A DNA stretch of 64,000 nt, from NCBI GenBank assembly GCA_038533575.1, contig JBCAYL010000001.1, positions 958,226-1,022,225 of the forward strand, written 5' to 3'. Of the stretch, positions 24,685-33,732 are shown in pieces (positions within the stretch are counted from its first letter, which is position 1; each line of letters starts with the position of its first letter). Source of the stretch: Pseudomonadota bacterium. Its GTDB lineage: Bacteria > Pseudomonadota > Alphaproteobacteria > Rhodobacterales > Rhodobacteraceae. The translations under genes and the position numbers were made by a program. The notes beneath the pieces are model-generated. The model was given only the letters and a program-made list of their open reading frames with translations, did no database searches and had not been told where the DNA came from.

Positions 24685-25371
24685 CTAGCCCAGCGCATAG
24701 CCCGCGCCGCGTACCGTGCGCACGGGATCGTCCCCGCCATCCTTGCAGAGCGCCTTCCGGAGCCGCCCAATATGGACGTCAACCGTGCGCGTATCCACGT
24801 AGATCTCGCGGCCCCAGACCCGGTCGAGAAGCTGCTCGCGGCTCCAGACGCGGCCGGGTTTCTCCATGAACGTCGTCAGGAGCCGGAATTCCGTGGGCCC
24901 CAGCTTCACGTCCCGCCCTGCCCGGCTCACCCGGTGATGCTCGGTATCGAGCGTGATGTCTTCGAAGTGAAGCCTCTCCCCGGTCGCGCCGGGCCGCGCG
25001 CGGCGGAGCTGCGCCTTCACCCGCGCCATGAGCTCGAGCACCGAATAGGGCTTCGTGACGTAGTCGTCGGCGCCCGTCTCGAGACCGCGGATCTTGTCCA
25101 CCTCCTCGGTGCGCGCGGACAGCATGATGATGGGGAGCGCGCGCGTCTCCTTGCGCATCTTGAGCTGCCTGCAGACCTCGATGCCTGACACGTTGGGCAG
25201 CATCCAATCGAGCACGACGACGTCGGGCTTGTCCTCGTCGACGAGAAGGAGGGCCTCCTCCCCGTTCTCGGCCTCGATCACGCGGTAGCCCTCGCTCTCC
25301 AGGTTGTAGGAGAGCACGGCACGCTGGGCCGGCTCGTCTTCCACGAGGAGAACCGAGGGCTGGTCGCTCAT
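24685..25371 (-). CDS. phoB: Phosphate regulon response regulator PhoB
   Basis: PhoB activates phosphate-starvation genes when phosphorylated by PhoR. The 228-residue protein has a receiver domain with acidic pair E11-D12, phospho-acceptor D55 (VVLDWMLP) and K (YVTKPYS), and a C-terminal winged helix (GPTEFRLLTTFM to DVHIGRLRKAL). It is the last gene of the phosphate operon and its ATG overlaps the phoU stop. The predicted binding site is the Pho box ahead of pstS (30945-30977), giving a feedback loop. Confidence 0.97.
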   Translation of the reverse strand: MSDQPSVLLVEDEPAQRAVLSYNLESEGYRVIEAENGEEALLLVDEDKPDVVVLDWMLPNVSGIEVCRQLKMRKETRALPIIMLSARTEEVDKIRGLETGADDYVTKPYSVLELMARVKAQLRRARPGATGERLHFEDITLDTEHHRVSRAGRDVKLGPTEFRLLTTFMEKPGRVWSREQLLDRVWGREIYVDTRTVDVHIGRLRKALCKDGGDDPVRTVRGAGYALG

Positions 25372-26081
25372 GCGGTCGTCCGTTCGATCCCCGGCGCGGT
25401 GTCGCCCTTGGGGCGCGGATCGTCGGGATGCTCGCCGGTGACGAGGTAGATGACCTCCTCGGCGATATTGGTGGTGTGATCACCCATGCGCTCGATGTTC
25501 TTGGCGATGAAATGGAGATGCATGCAGGCGGTGATGTTGCGCGGGTCTTCCATCATGTGGGTGAGGAATTCACGGAAAAGCGCGTTGTACATCTGATCGA
25601 CCGAGTGATCGCGGTCGCGTACGTCCCCGGCAAGCTCGGGGTCCCGCTGGATAAAGGCATCGAGCGTGTCCTTGAGCATCGCCTCCACCTCGCGCGCCAT
25701 GCGCTTGAGAGCCTGGTCGGAGCCGTTGATCGGGCCGGTCTCGGCGAGCACGGTGGTCCGCTTGGCGATGTTCTTGGCGTAATCGGCGATGCGCTCGAGA
25801 TTGGCGGACACCTTCATCACGGTGAGGATGATGCGCAGGTCGCTGGACATGGGCTGACGCATGGCGATGACGCGCGCGCAATCCTCGTTGATGAAACTCT
25901 CGAGATCGTCGATTGCGCTGTCGGCGGCGCGTACCGTCTCGGCGAGTTCCACGTCCCGCTCGGCGAGCGCGCGGGTGCTTTCGAGGATGGCGGCTTCCAC
26001 CAGCCCGCCCATTTTCATGATGTTGGCCTGCAGCCCTTCGAGATCGCGATCGAAGGCGGAGGCGATGTGCTGGTCTTGCAT
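25368..26081 (-). CDS. phoU: Phosphate signalling protein PhoU
   Basis: PhoU links the PstSCAB transporter to PhoR and dampens the Pho response under phosphate sufficiency. The 237-residue all-helical protein contains two PhoU repeats, each with the metal-cluster ELAxxVRxxD-like motif (AETVRAADSAIDDLE and AGDVRDRDHSVDQMY). It begins 4 bases after the pstB stop and overlaps phoB by 4 bases. Confidence 0.96.
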   Translation of the reverse strand: MQDQHIASAFDRDLEGLQANIMKMGGLVEAAILESTRALAERDVELAETVRAADSAIDDLESFINEDCARVIAMRQPMSSDLRIILTVMKVSANLERIADYAKNIAKRTTVLAETGPINGSDQALKRMAREVEAMLKDTLDAFIQRDPELAGDVRDRDHSVDQMYNALFREFLTHMMEDPRNITACMHLHFIAKNIERMGDHTTNIAEEVIYLVTGEHPDDPRPKGDTAPGIERTTA

Positions 26082-26085
26082 GGGT

Positions 26086-26886
26086 CTAGCCGATCCGTCC
26101 GGTGATGTAGGATTCCGTGCGCGAGTCTTCGGGGTTGGTGAAGATCTGGCCGGTGTCGCCGTATTCCACGAGGTTGCCGAGGTGGAAGAAGGCCGTCTTC
26201 TGGCTCACGCGGGCGGCCTGCTGCATGGAATGCGTGACGATGACGACCGAGTAGTTCTTGCGCAGCTCGTCGATGAGTTCCTCCACCTGCCCGGTGGCGA
26301 TGGGATCGAGCGCCGAGCACGGCTCGTCCATGAGCAGCACCTCGGGCTCGGTGGCCACGGCGCGCGCAATGCACAGGCGCTGCTGCTGACCGCCGGAGAG
26401 GCCGGTGCCGGGGGCGCTGAGGCGGTCCTTCACTTCGTCCCAGATGGCACCACGACGCAGCGATTTTTCCACGATTTCATCGAGTTCCGCCCTGTTCTTC
26501 GCGAGGCCGTGGATCCGCGGGCCGTAGGCCACATTGTCATAGATCGACTTCGGGAAAGGATTTGGCTTCTGGAAGACCATGCCCACCTTGGCGCGGAGCT
26601 GCACCGGGTCCACGTCCCGGTGATTGATGTCCTCCCCGTCGAGGCGGATATCGCCGGTCACGCGGCAGCTGTCGATCGTGTCGTTCATCCGGTTGATGCA
26701 GCGCAGGAAGGTGGACTTGCCGCAGCCCGAGGGCCCGATGAAGGCGGTGACGGTCTTGTCCTCGATCTCCACGCTCACATCCTTGATGGCGTGGTTGTCG
26801 CCATAGAAGACATCAACGCCTTTGGCCCCGATCTTGATTTCGTTGTTGGCCACGTCTCGCTCCGCTCGTCTGCTATCGTCGTACAT
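26086..26886 (-). CDS. pstB: Phosphate ABC transporter ATPase PstB
   Basis: PstB is the cytoplasmic ATPase that drives high-affinity phosphate import. The 266-residue protein has Walker [10 protein letters not shown] (51-59), the PstB-specific [16 protein letters not shown] segment at the Q loop, signature [14 protein letters not shown] and Walker [13 protein letters not shown]. The ATG at 26886 follows AAGGATC and lies 15 bases after pstA. Confidence 0.97.
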   Translation of the reverse strand: MYDDSRRAERDVANNEIKIGAKGVDVFYGDNHAIKDVSVEIEDKTVTAFIGPSGCGKSTFLRCINRMNDTIDSCRVTGDIRLDGEDINHRDVDPVQLRAKVGMVFQKPNPFPKSIYDNVAYGPRIHGLAKNRAELDEIVEKSLRRGAIWDEVKDRLSAPGTGLSGGQQQRLCIARAVATEPEVLLMDEPCSALDPIATGQVEELIDELRKNYSVVIVTHSMQQAARVSQKTAFFHLGNLVEYGDTGQIFTNPEDSRTESYITGRIG

Positions 26887-26901
26887 GGGTCTGATCCTTC
26901 C

Positions 26902-28230
26902 TTACCAACGGCGCTCGAAGCGGCGGCGCAAGAGAATGGCGATGATGTTCATCGTGAAGAGGAAGAGAAGCAACAGGATGATCCCGCCCCATGCCTTCTC
27001 GGTGAAGACGGCGTCTGAGCGCGAGGCCCAGTTGAAGATCTGAGCGGGCATGGCCGAGTTCGGCCCTTCGAGCCCACTGAGGAAGGTATCGGGGTAGCGC
27101 GCCACGAAACCCACCATCCCGATGAGAAGAAGCGGCGCCGTCTCACCGAGGGCCTGCGCGAGACCGATGATGGTGCCCGTGAGGATGCCCGGCGCGGCGA
27201 GCGGCAGCACGTGGTGGAAGACGGCCTGCATCTTGGAGGCCCCTACCCCGAGCGCCGCGTCGCGGATCGACGGCGGCACGGCCTTCAGCGAAGCACGCGT
27301 GGAGATGATGATTGTCGGCAGCGTCATGAGCGTGAGCACGAGCCCGCCCACGAGGGGCGCCGATTGCGGCAGGTGCATGAACTGGATGAAGACCGCGAGC
27401 CCGAGGATGCCGAAGACGATGGAGGGCACCGCGGCGAGGTTCGAGATGTTGACCTCGATGAGGTCGGTGAAGCGGTTCTTCGGGGCGAATTCCTCCAGGT
27501 AGATCGAGGCGGCCACGCCGATGGGCAGTGCAAGCACGAGCACCACGATCATCATGAAGAACGAGCCCAGGACGGAGGCGCCGATGCCCGCCGCGCCGGC
27601 ATTGTCCACGCCGGTATCCACGCCTGTGATGAAGTTCCAGTCGAAGACGCTGGCCATGAGCCCTGCTTCCGTCATGGCCTCGGCCACGACGAGGTCCTCC
27701 GGCTGAATGAAACGGTTTTCCGCGGTAATGTTCTCTACGGCGAGCGAGCCCTTGAAATACCGGTCAACGGCGGAAGCCGCCGGAAGCTCGAAGCGTACTG
27801 TCTCGCCGATGCGCGCGGGGTCCTCGCGATAGAACTCGCGAAGATCGGCCCCCACGGAGCCCACGAGCCGCTCGAGAGCGTCGGGGTCGAGATCGGCCTC
27901 GATCCCTGCGTCTTGCAGAGCATCCGAGAGCGCGGCGATGAAGAGCGTCTCGTACTCGGCCGTCTTGAATAGCGTGCCCTCAGCGGCATCGAACTGTTCC
28001 TGCGAGACAGTCATGTCGACCTGGACGACCGTCCGCTGGAACGCCGGGAGGCCGTTGGACAGAATTGCCCAAAGCAGCACCACGAGCGCGAGGATGCCCG
28101 TCGTGATCGCGGCCACGCCATAGGCCTTGAAGCGGGTCTCGGCCGCGTTGCGCTTCTTCGTGCGATCATCGACCGAGAGGAGCGATTTCCCCTTGGCAGG
28201 TGCGGCGGCGGGGGCTGTTGCGTCGGTCAT
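26902..28230 (-). CDS. pstA: Phosphate ABC transporter permease PstA (long form)
   Basis: PstA is one of the two membrane subunits of the phosphate importer. At 442 residues it is much longer than the E. coli protein (about 300). After a cytoplasmic N-terminus and the first helix (VAAITTGILALVVLLWAIL) comes an insert of roughly 150 residues rich in Glu and Asp (about 60-210), then the usual permease core with the EAA-like loop GVGASKMQAVFHHVLPLAAP. The start at ATG 28230 overlaps the pstC stop; the frame stays open upstream inside pstC without meaning. Confidence 0.94.
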   Translation of the reverse strand: MTDATAPAAAPAKGKSLLSVDDRTKKRNAAETRFKAYGVAAITTGILALVVLLWAILSNGLPAFQRTVVQVDMTVSQEQFDAAEGTLFKTAEYETLFIAALSDALQDAGIEADLDPDALERLVGSVGADLREFYREDPARIGETVRFELPAASAVDRYFKGSLAVENITAENRFIQPEDLVVAEAMTEAGLMASVFDWNFITGVDTGVDNAGAAGIGASVLGSFFMMIVVLVLALPIGVAASIYLEEFAPKNRFTDLIEVNISNLAAVPSIVFGILGLAVFIQFMHLPQSAPLVGGLVLTLMTLPTIIISTRASLKAVPPSIRDAALGVGASKMQAVFHHVLPLAAPGILTGTIIGLAQALGETAPLLLIGMVGFVARYPDTFLSGLEGPNSAMPAQIFNWASRSDAVFTEKAWGGIILLLLFLFTMNIIAILLRRRFERRW

Positions 28231-29711
28231 TCGTACTGCTCCCGATACTTGCGGACGATGTAGAGGGCAAAGACGTTGAGCCCGAGCGTGATGACGAAGA
28301 GCGTCATACCGAGGGCGAATGCGACCAAGGCTTCGGGCGAGGCAAAATCGCTGTCCCCGGTGAGCTGCGAGACGATCTTGGCGGTGACCGTGGTCATGGC
28401 CTCGAACGGATTGAGAGAGAGCCGGGCCGCGGCCCCTGCCCCGAGGACGACGATCATCGTCTCCCCGATGGCACGCGAGGCGGCGAGAAGGATCGCGCCA
28501 ACGATGCCGGGCAGCGCTGCCGGAAGCACGACCTGCCGGATCGTCTCGGAGTGCGTCGCGCCGAGGCCCAGGGAGCCGTCGCGCATGGCCTGCGGCACCG
28601 CATTGATGATGTCGTCCGAGAGCGAGGAGACGAAGGGGATGAGCATGAGGCCCATGACGAGGCCCGCGGTCATGACCGCCGTCCCGCCGGACATCCACGT
28701 CACCCCAAGCGTGCCGCCATCGCCGAAGACCGAGACGAGGAAAGGTCCCACCGTGAGAAGCGCGAAGAGGCCGTAGACGATGGTGGGGATGCCCGCGAGC
28801 ACCTCGAGAAGCGGCTTGGCCACAGAACGCACGGCGGGCGACGCATATTCAGACAGATAGATCGCCGCGAAGAGGCCGATGGGCACGGCTACACAGAGCG
28901 CCACGAGGGAGATGTAGAGCGTCCCCCAGAGGAGCGGCAGCACCCCCAGCGATGAGGCCCCGCCCCGGCCGGTGAAGCTCGGCGCCCACTCTAGATTGAA
29001 GAAGAACTGCGCGGGCGGATAGATCTGAAGGAATTCGACCGTATTGAAGATCAGCGAGAGCACGATCCCGACGGTCGTGAGAATGGCGATGGAGGCCGCC
29101 GCGACGAGGAGCGCCATCACCGCCCGTTCCACGGTATTGCGCGCCCGGAAGGCCTTGTCCGTGCGGAACCAGGCATAGGCAAAGCCCGCAGCAGCGATGA
29201 AGAGCACGAAGACCATGCGCAACCTATCGCCGGTGGCTGTCATCGCGCGGTAGTCCTGGGCGCTGCGCAGGATACCCTGGTCGACGTCCGAGCCGAGCGC
29301 CACGCCCACATCGCCCAGCCGCTGGCGCACATCTGTGAAGTCGGTGCGCATGTTCTCGGCCATTTCCTCGGTCATGGCACCTTCCGCCACGGCGACGTCG
29401 AGGCCGTCAGCCACGCGGCGCACGTCCGAGAGCACGAGGCTCATGTTCAGGCCATCGGTGATGAGCTGCTGTTCGGTGATGTCCCCGCGGATCGATGCGC
29501 CGATGATGATCGGTTGCAGGATGGACCAGGCGGCAAGGGCAAGGAGCGAGGGGACGAGGACGGAGAGCGCACCGTTCGAGCCGTAGTAGGACGGCAGAGA
29601 ATGGAGGTTGCGGCGGTCTCCCCCGGCAGAGATCATGGCCCGCCGACGCATGACCACGTAGCTGGCCGCGCCGAGCGCGAGGAGAAGAAGGACGATGGTT
29701 CCTGCCGACAT
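28227..29711 (-). CDS. pstC: Phosphate ABC transporter permease PstC (long form)
   Basis: PstC pairs with PstA in the membrane. The 494-residue product has an N-terminal helix, a second hydrophobic stretch (ALSVLVPSLLALAAWSIL), a periplasmic insert of about 100 residues (GDITEQQLITDGLNM onward), then the conserved core with GLGATHSETIRQVVLPAALPG. This enlarged architecture mirrors the enlarged PstA and suggests that the two inserts meet on the periplasmic side. It follows pstS after 107 bases that hold two hairpins. Confidence 0.94.
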   Translation of the reverse strand: MSAGTIVLLLLALGAASYVVMRRRAMISAGGDRRNLHSLPSYYGSNGALSVLVPSLLALAAWSILQPIIIGASIRGDITEQQLITDGLNMSLVLSDVRRVADGLDVAVAEGAMTEEMAENMRTDFTDVRQRLGDVGVALGSDVDQGILRSAQDYRAMTATGDRLRMVFVLFIAAAGFAYAWFRTDKAFRARNTVERAVMALLVAAASIAILTTVGIVLSLIFNTVEFLQIYPPAQFFFNLEWAPSFTGRGGASSLGVLPLLWGTLYISLVALCVAVPIGLFAAIYLSEYASPAVRSVAKPLLEVLAGIPTIVYGLFALLTVGPFLVSVFGDGGTLGVTWMSGGTAVMTAGLVMGLMLIPFVSSLSDDIINAVPQAMRDGSLGLGATHSETIRQVVLPAALPGIVGAILLAASRAIGETMIVVLGAGAAARLSLNPFEAMTTVTAKIVSQLTGDSDFASPEALVAFALGMTLFVITLGLNVFALYIVRKYREQYE

Positions 29712-29740
29712 GATGTTGGCATCCTAGCCTAGAGACGTGA

Positions 29741-29774
29741 GAGGCAGCCCCTGACAGAGCTGCCTCGCTTTTTT
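29741..29774 (+). terminator. Hairpin with T-run in the pstS-pstC gap (plus-strand orientation)
   Basis: GAGGCAGC (29741-29748) pairs with GCTGCCTC (29759-29766), followed on the plus strand by GC and six T (29769-29774). The pst genes run on the minus strand, where the same stem would form without a T-run, so it may serve as an mRNA-stabilising or attenuating hairpin there, or stop antisense transcription. Confidence 0.5.
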
Positions 29775-29782
29775 CGTGAGAT

Positions 29783-29807
29783 CCCCGCGCAGAGCATCCG
29801 CGCGGGG
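29783..29807 (-). terminator. Hairpin directly after pstS
   Basis: CCCCGCGC and GCGCGGGG (29783-29790 and 29800-29807) form an 8-bp GC stem starting 12 bases after the pstS stop. Without a T-run it is probably a 3' stabiliser or partial terminator that raises pstS level over the permease genes, as is common for binding-protein genes. Confidence 0.5.
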
Positions 29808-29818
29808 CCCTGCAAGGC

Positions 29819-30856
29819 TTACATGGCGGAGCCCATGACCTCTTCTGCCTCGATCATCGCCTGCGTCGCGGCGAGCTCGGGGTCGGGCACGATGCCGTAG
29901 GTCGCCAGCGGGCCGCCGGGGCCTGAGATCTGGTCAGCCATGAAGAACTGGGCGTATTCCTTGAGGCCCGGGATCACGCCGATATGCGCCGCCTTGATGT
30001 AGAAGAAGAGCGGGCGGGACACGGGGTACTCGCCGGTGGAGATCGTCTCCGTGGACGGCGACACGCCGGACATCGTGGCCACTTTCAGCTTGTCGGTGTT
30101 GTTCTCGTAGAACGAGAGACCGAACACGCCGATGCCGTTGGCGTTGGCGTCGATGCGCGCGAGGGTCTCGGTGTAGTCACCGTCGATGTCCACGGAGCGC
30201 CCGTCGGTGCGCACCTCGAGGCAGGCATCCTCGGCATCATCCTCGGACATGCCGGCGGCCATCATGGCCTCGAAGGCGCCAGTGGCTTCACAGCCTGCCG
30301 CGATCACCTTTTCTTCGAAGACTTCGCGCGTGCCGTGCTTGGTGCCCGGGATGAAGGCGATGATCTCCTCGGAGGGCAGATCGGCGTTGAAGTCCGACCA
30401 CATCGTGTGCGGGTTGTCGACGAGCTCGCCATCCACCATCACGCGCGGCGCGAGGGCGTTGAACCAATCCGACGGCGTGAAGGCGTCATAGGCCGGGCCG
30501 TCGATCTGCGAGGCGAAGACGATGCCGTCATAGCCGATGCGCACTTCGATGATGTCGGTGACGCCGGCTTCCGCACAAGCGGCGATTTCGCTCTCACGGA
30601 TGGCGCGGGATGCGTTGGCGATGTCGATGGTGTTGACGCCGACGCCTTCGCAGAAACGGCGCAGACCGGACGACGACCCGCCGGATTCCACGACCGGCGT
30701 CGGGAAGTCCGTGTTGTCGCCGAAGAGTTCGGCCACGATCGACGCGTACGGCAGCACGGTGGACGAGCCGGCGATCTGGACCTGGTCGCGGGCTTGTGCA
30801 GCGCCGGCAATGGCCGTGATCGCGATCGCGGATGCGGTCATTTTTGTGAAAGACAT
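29819..30856 (-). CDS. pstS: Periplasmic phosphate-binding protein PstS
   Basis: PstS captures phosphate in the periplasm for PstCAB. The 345-residue precursor has a signal peptide (about 1-24, ending AGAAQA), then IAGSSTVLPYA, the phosphate loop VESGGSSSGLRRFCEG and DIANASRAI typical of alphaproteobacterial PstS. I chose ATG 30856 because AAGGAG lies 10 bases ahead; the frame stays open 61 codons upstream through the promoter. It is the first gene after the Pho box. Confidence 0.96.
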   Translation of the reverse strand: MSFTKMTASAIAITAIAGAAQARDQVQIAGSSTVLPYASIVAELFGDNTDFPTPVVESGGSSSGLRRFCEGVGVNTIDIANASRAIRESEIAACAEAGVTDIIEVRIGYDGIVFASQIDGPAYDAFTPSDWFNALAPRVMVDGELVDNPHTMWSDFNADLPSEEIIAFIPGTKHGTREVFEEKVIAAGCEATGAFEAMMAAGMSEDDAEDACLEVRTDGRSVDIDGDYTETLARIDANANGIGVFGLSFYENNTDKLKVATMSGVSPSTETISTGEYPVSRPLFFYIKAAHIGVIPGLKEYAQFFMADQISGPGGPLATYGIVPDPELAATQAMIEAEEVMGSAM

Positions 30857-30944
30857 GAACAGTTGCTCCTTAGCTTGTTCGAGCGTGTGGTTCCCCCGGG
30901 TGGCTCGGGGCCATGCGCGACCCACTACCCATGCGGCACGACGC

Positions 30945-30977
30945 TTTTGCAAAGGTTTTGTAACGGTTTTACGACAA
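30945..30977 (-). promoter_or_regulatory. Pho box with three repeats upstream of pstS
   Basis: On the minus strand three 7-base units, TTGTCGT, CCGTTAC and CCTTTGC, are each followed by AAAA, giving an exact 11-base period. The first two match the PhoB consensus CTGTCAT-N4-CTGTCAT in 9 of 14 positions. The site lies about 90 bases upstream of pstS and after the phoR stop, so phosphate starvation should induce pstS-pstC-pstA-pstB-phoU-phoB. Confidence 0.75.
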
Positions 30978-31035
30978 GTCCCGTCTTGCCGCGACGGCAC
31001 CCTGAGCCGGGCCATCCAGCCCCGTCGCAAGGGGC

Positions 31036-32070
31036 TCACCGAGGCAAAACCACGGTGAAGACCGAGCCCTCCCCGCGCACCGAACTGATGCGCAGGCGCC
31101 CACGGTGACGGCTGACGATGTGCTTGACGATTGCGAGGCCGAGGCCGGTCCCCCCCTGCTCCCGGGACCGGTGGGTATCGATCCGGTAGAACCGCTCCGT
31201 AAGGCGAGGCAGGTGATGGGGCTCGATGCCCTCGCCATTATCGCGGATATCAAGGAGGACCGCCGGGCCGCGCATGGCGGGCTCGCGCTCGGGCAGCGAC
31301 ATTGCCACGTCCACCTCCCCTGCCCCGTACTTGATCGCGTTCTCGAGGAGATTGCGCGCCACCTGCATGAGCTGGTCGCGGTCCCCGTTGATCCAGACCT
31401 CTCCTTCGGGAAGATCGAGGCTCAACTCGACGGCGTGATCCTTCATGGCATGTCGCACCGTCTCCACGGCCTCGCGCAGCGCCTCCGTCAGCTCGACGCG
31501 GGTCTCCGGGCGAAGCCGTGCCTCGCTCTCCACCCGACTGAGCGACAGGAGATCGTGCACGAGGCGCCGCATGCGCTCGGCCTCCACCTCCATCATGCCG
31601 AGGAAACGGTCGGTGGCGGCGGTATCGCCACGGGCGGGGCCGCGCAGCGTCTCGATGAAGCCACTGAGCGCGGTGAGCGGCGTGCGCAGCTCATGGCTCA
31701 CATTGGCCACGAAATCGCGCCGCATCTGCCCAAGCCCCTCCTCGCCGGACACATCGCGGAAGACGAGAAGGACCCCGGGGCTCGGCTCGGCCGCCAGCGG
31801 CGTCATGTCGATCGTGAAGGCGGAAGGCTCCCCGCCGACACTGAGATCGATTCGAGCTGTGCGCGCCGCGCCGTCCGAAAGCGTCTGTTCCAAGGCTGCC
31901 GTTGCGGAAGGCTGGCGCAGGATGAACGTGTAGTGCGCCCCCGTGGCGTTGTGCCCAAGGAGCTCTCTGGAGGCTGCGTTCATCACGAGGACGCGTTTTC
32001 CCTGCCCCACGATGACTGCAGGCAGGGGAAGCGCACCGACGACGGCCTTGTAATCCGCGATTCTATCCAT
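31036..32070 (-). CDS. phoR: Phosphate regulon sensor histidine kinase PhoR
   Basis: PhoR phosphorylates PhoB in low phosphate. The 344-residue protein has an N-terminal PAS-like region (about 5-110), a HisKA domain with phospho-acceptor H126 (FVANVSHELRTPL) and an ATPase domain with N box NLLENAIKYG and G boxes DNGEGI and GGTGLGLAIV. Unlike the E. coli protein it has no visible membrane helix, so it may reach the Pst complex through PhoU or a peripheral contact. It is separated from pstS by the Pho box; divergent from a small unknown gene. Confidence 0.93.
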   Translation of the reverse strand: MDRIADYKAVVGALPLPAVIVGQGKRVLVMNAASRELLGHNATGAHYTFILRQPSATAALEQTLSDGAARTARIDLSVGGEPSAFTIDMTPLAAEPSPGVLLVFRDVSGEEGLGQMRRDFVANVSHELRTPLTALSGFIETLRGPARGDTAATDRFLGMMEVEAERMRRLVHDLLSLSRVESEARLRPETRVELTEALREAVETVRHAMKDHAVELSLDLPEGEVWINGDRDQLMQVARNLLENAIKYGAGEVDVAMSLPEREPAMRGPAVLLDIRDNGEGIEPHHLPRLTERFYRIDTHRSREQGGTGLGLAIVKHIVSRHRGRLRISSVRGEGSVFTVVLPR

Positions 32071-32178
32071 GCTTTACCGGTCTTAACTCATGGGATAAGA
32101 AACAACTCCCACTCAAAGACCCAACACGTTTCCTCCGCTCGACCCTCAGGGGTACACCGCTAAAAGGCATCCCGGCCC

Positions 32179-32568
32179 ATGATGTTCAAGGCGCCCTCTT
32201 TTCCGGCCCCCATCGACTCCCTGCAGCCCGCGCCTGTGCTCTTCATTGGCGTGGTCGACTATGCAGCGGCGTCGCGGGCCTATTCGGCGCCGGGGGCAGA
32301 GCATTGCTCAATCCAGTTCGACCAGCTCACGCCCGAATTTCTCGCCCTGCTCCAGCCTGCCGTGGTGCTCAGCCCACTCTTTGATCTCGAGATCGATCCG
32401 GGCGAAGTGGCCGAGCGGCTGCAGGCGCTCGGGTACCGGGGCCGCTACTGCGCGGTGACGAAATCCGTGCCGAAGCCCGACGTCATCCGCCGCGATATCA
32501 ACCGCATCGCCCCCGAGCTCGATTTCGACGTCATCATGCTCGACGAAGCGCCGCCTGCGCTGCACTGA
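32179..32568 (+). CDS. Small hypothetical protein with receiver-like fold pattern
   Basis: I do not recognise a named family for this 129-residue protein. Its order of predicted strands and helices (VLFIGV, then CSIQFDQL, AVVLSPLFD, GRYCAVTK, DFDVIML, each followed by a helix) resembles a response-regulator receiver domain, with a threonine-lysine pair where receivers have a conserved lysine and with a serine-proline at the usual phospho-acceptor strand. If so it is a degenerate, non-phosphorylated receiver. It is divergent from phoR (108 bases) and ends 3 bases before the convergent PLP-enzyme stop. Start may be 32179 or 32182. Confidence 0.7.
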   Translation: MMFKAPSFPAPIDSLQPAPVLFIGVVDYAAASRAYSAPGAEHCSIQFDQLTPEFLALLQPAVVLSPLFDLEIDPGEVAERLQALGYRGRYCAVTKSVPKPDVIRRDINRIAPELDFDVIMLDEAPPALH

Positions 32569-32571
32569 ACC

Positions 32572-33732
32572 TCAGGCGGCGCGCGCGGCGGCGGCCACGG
32601 CGCGTTCGAAGCCCGCGACGAGCTCGTCGATCGGCTCCACGCCCACCGAGATCCGGAAAAACCCTTCTGAGATGCCGAGTTCTGCCCGCCCGGCCTCCGT
32701 CAACGCGCGGTGACTCGAGGTGGCCGCGTGAGAGAGCGTCGTGCTGATATCGCCCAGCGTGGGGGCGAAGGCCACGGGCACCGTCTTGGCCAGCGCATCC
32801 GCCGCGGCCCTGCCCCCGTCGATCTCGAAAGAGACCATCGTCCCGCCATGACCGCCGAGAAGCCCGGCTGCCCGGTTGTGGTCCGGGTGATCAGGGCGCA
32901 GCGGATAGAGCACGCGCGCCACACCGGGCAGACCAGCGAGGGCATCGGCGAGCACCGCGGCATTGGCCTCTGCGCGCTCGTAGCGGAGCGAAAAGGATAG
33001 AAGGCCCCGCTCGGCCATCCAGCAATCGAAGGGCGCGGGCGTCGTCCCCCAGGTGGCGGCGAGGAGATCGAGGCGGGTGTTCACCTCCGGATCCCGTGCC
33101 GCGACCCAGCCCAGCATGGCGTCCGAGTGCCCGCTCAGCAGCTTCGTCACGGAATGGAGCACGATATCCGCGCCGTGCTCCAGCGCGTTGAACCCCAGCG
33201 GCGTGGTGAAGGTATTGTCGATGATGAGCGTGATGCCATGGGCACGGCAGAGCTCTGCGAGCCCCGTGATGTCGGCCACGCGCAGCGTCGGGTTCGAGAC
33301 GACCTCCACCAGCATGCCGCGCGTCTCGGGCCGGATCAGCGCGGCGGCGGCAGCGGCGTCCGTGGGATCGAAGAGGTCGGTGGCGATGCCGAGGCGGGGC
33401 AGCTCCTCCGCCATGAGGCGGAGCGAGCGGCCGTAGAGCTGCGAGGAGCCCAGGGCATGATCGCCCGCGTCGAGGCTTGCCAAGAGCGCCAGCGCCACGG
33501 CGCCCATGCCGCTTCCGGTCATGACGCCGCCCTCTGTCCCCTCCAGCCGGTCGATCATGCCCGCGATCGTGGCAGCGTTGGGGTGGCCTTCGCGCGAATA
33601 GGTGTAGCCTGAGCGCTCCACGTATACGGCGTCGAGCTCCGAGGGCGTCTCGGCGGTGTAGACCACGGAGGTCTGCAGCGGGCTCACGAGGGGCACGCCG
33701 GGAAAGGGCGCGGGGGCCACGCGGCGCGTCAT
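32572..33732 (-). CDS. Cys/Met-metabolism PLP-dependent enzyme (transsulfuration family)
   Basis: This 386-residue fold-type I enzyme belongs to the cystathionine gamma-synthase / beta-lyase / O-acylhomoserine sulfhydrylase family. PLP is bound by K197 ([12 protein letters not shown]) with D172 (IIDNTFTTP), and YSREGHPN near residue 45 provides the tyrosine-arginine pair for cofactor phosphate. Which reaction it catalyses cannot be told from the motifs. Its ATG overlaps the carbonic anhydrase stop, so it sits at the end of the yicC-gmk-anhydrase-PLP operon. Confidence 0.9.
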   Translation of the reverse strand: MTRRVAPAPFPGVPLVSPLQTSVVYTAETPSELDAVYVERSGYTYSREGHPNAATIAGMIDRLEGTEGGVMTGSGMGAVALALLASLDAGDHALGSSQLYGRSLRLMAEELPRLGIATDLFDPTDAAAAAALIRPETRGMLVEVVSNPTLRVADITGLAELCRAHGITLIIDNTFTTPLGFNALEHGADIVLHSVTKLLSGHSDAMLGWVAARDPEVNTRLDLLAATWGTTPAPFDCWMAERGLLSFSLRYERAEANAAVLADALAGLPGVARVLYPLRPDHPDHNRAAGLLGGHGGTMVSFEIDGGRAAADALAKTVPVAFAPTLGDISTTLSHAATSSHRALTEAGRAELGISEGFFRISVGVEPIDELVAGFERAVAAAARAA

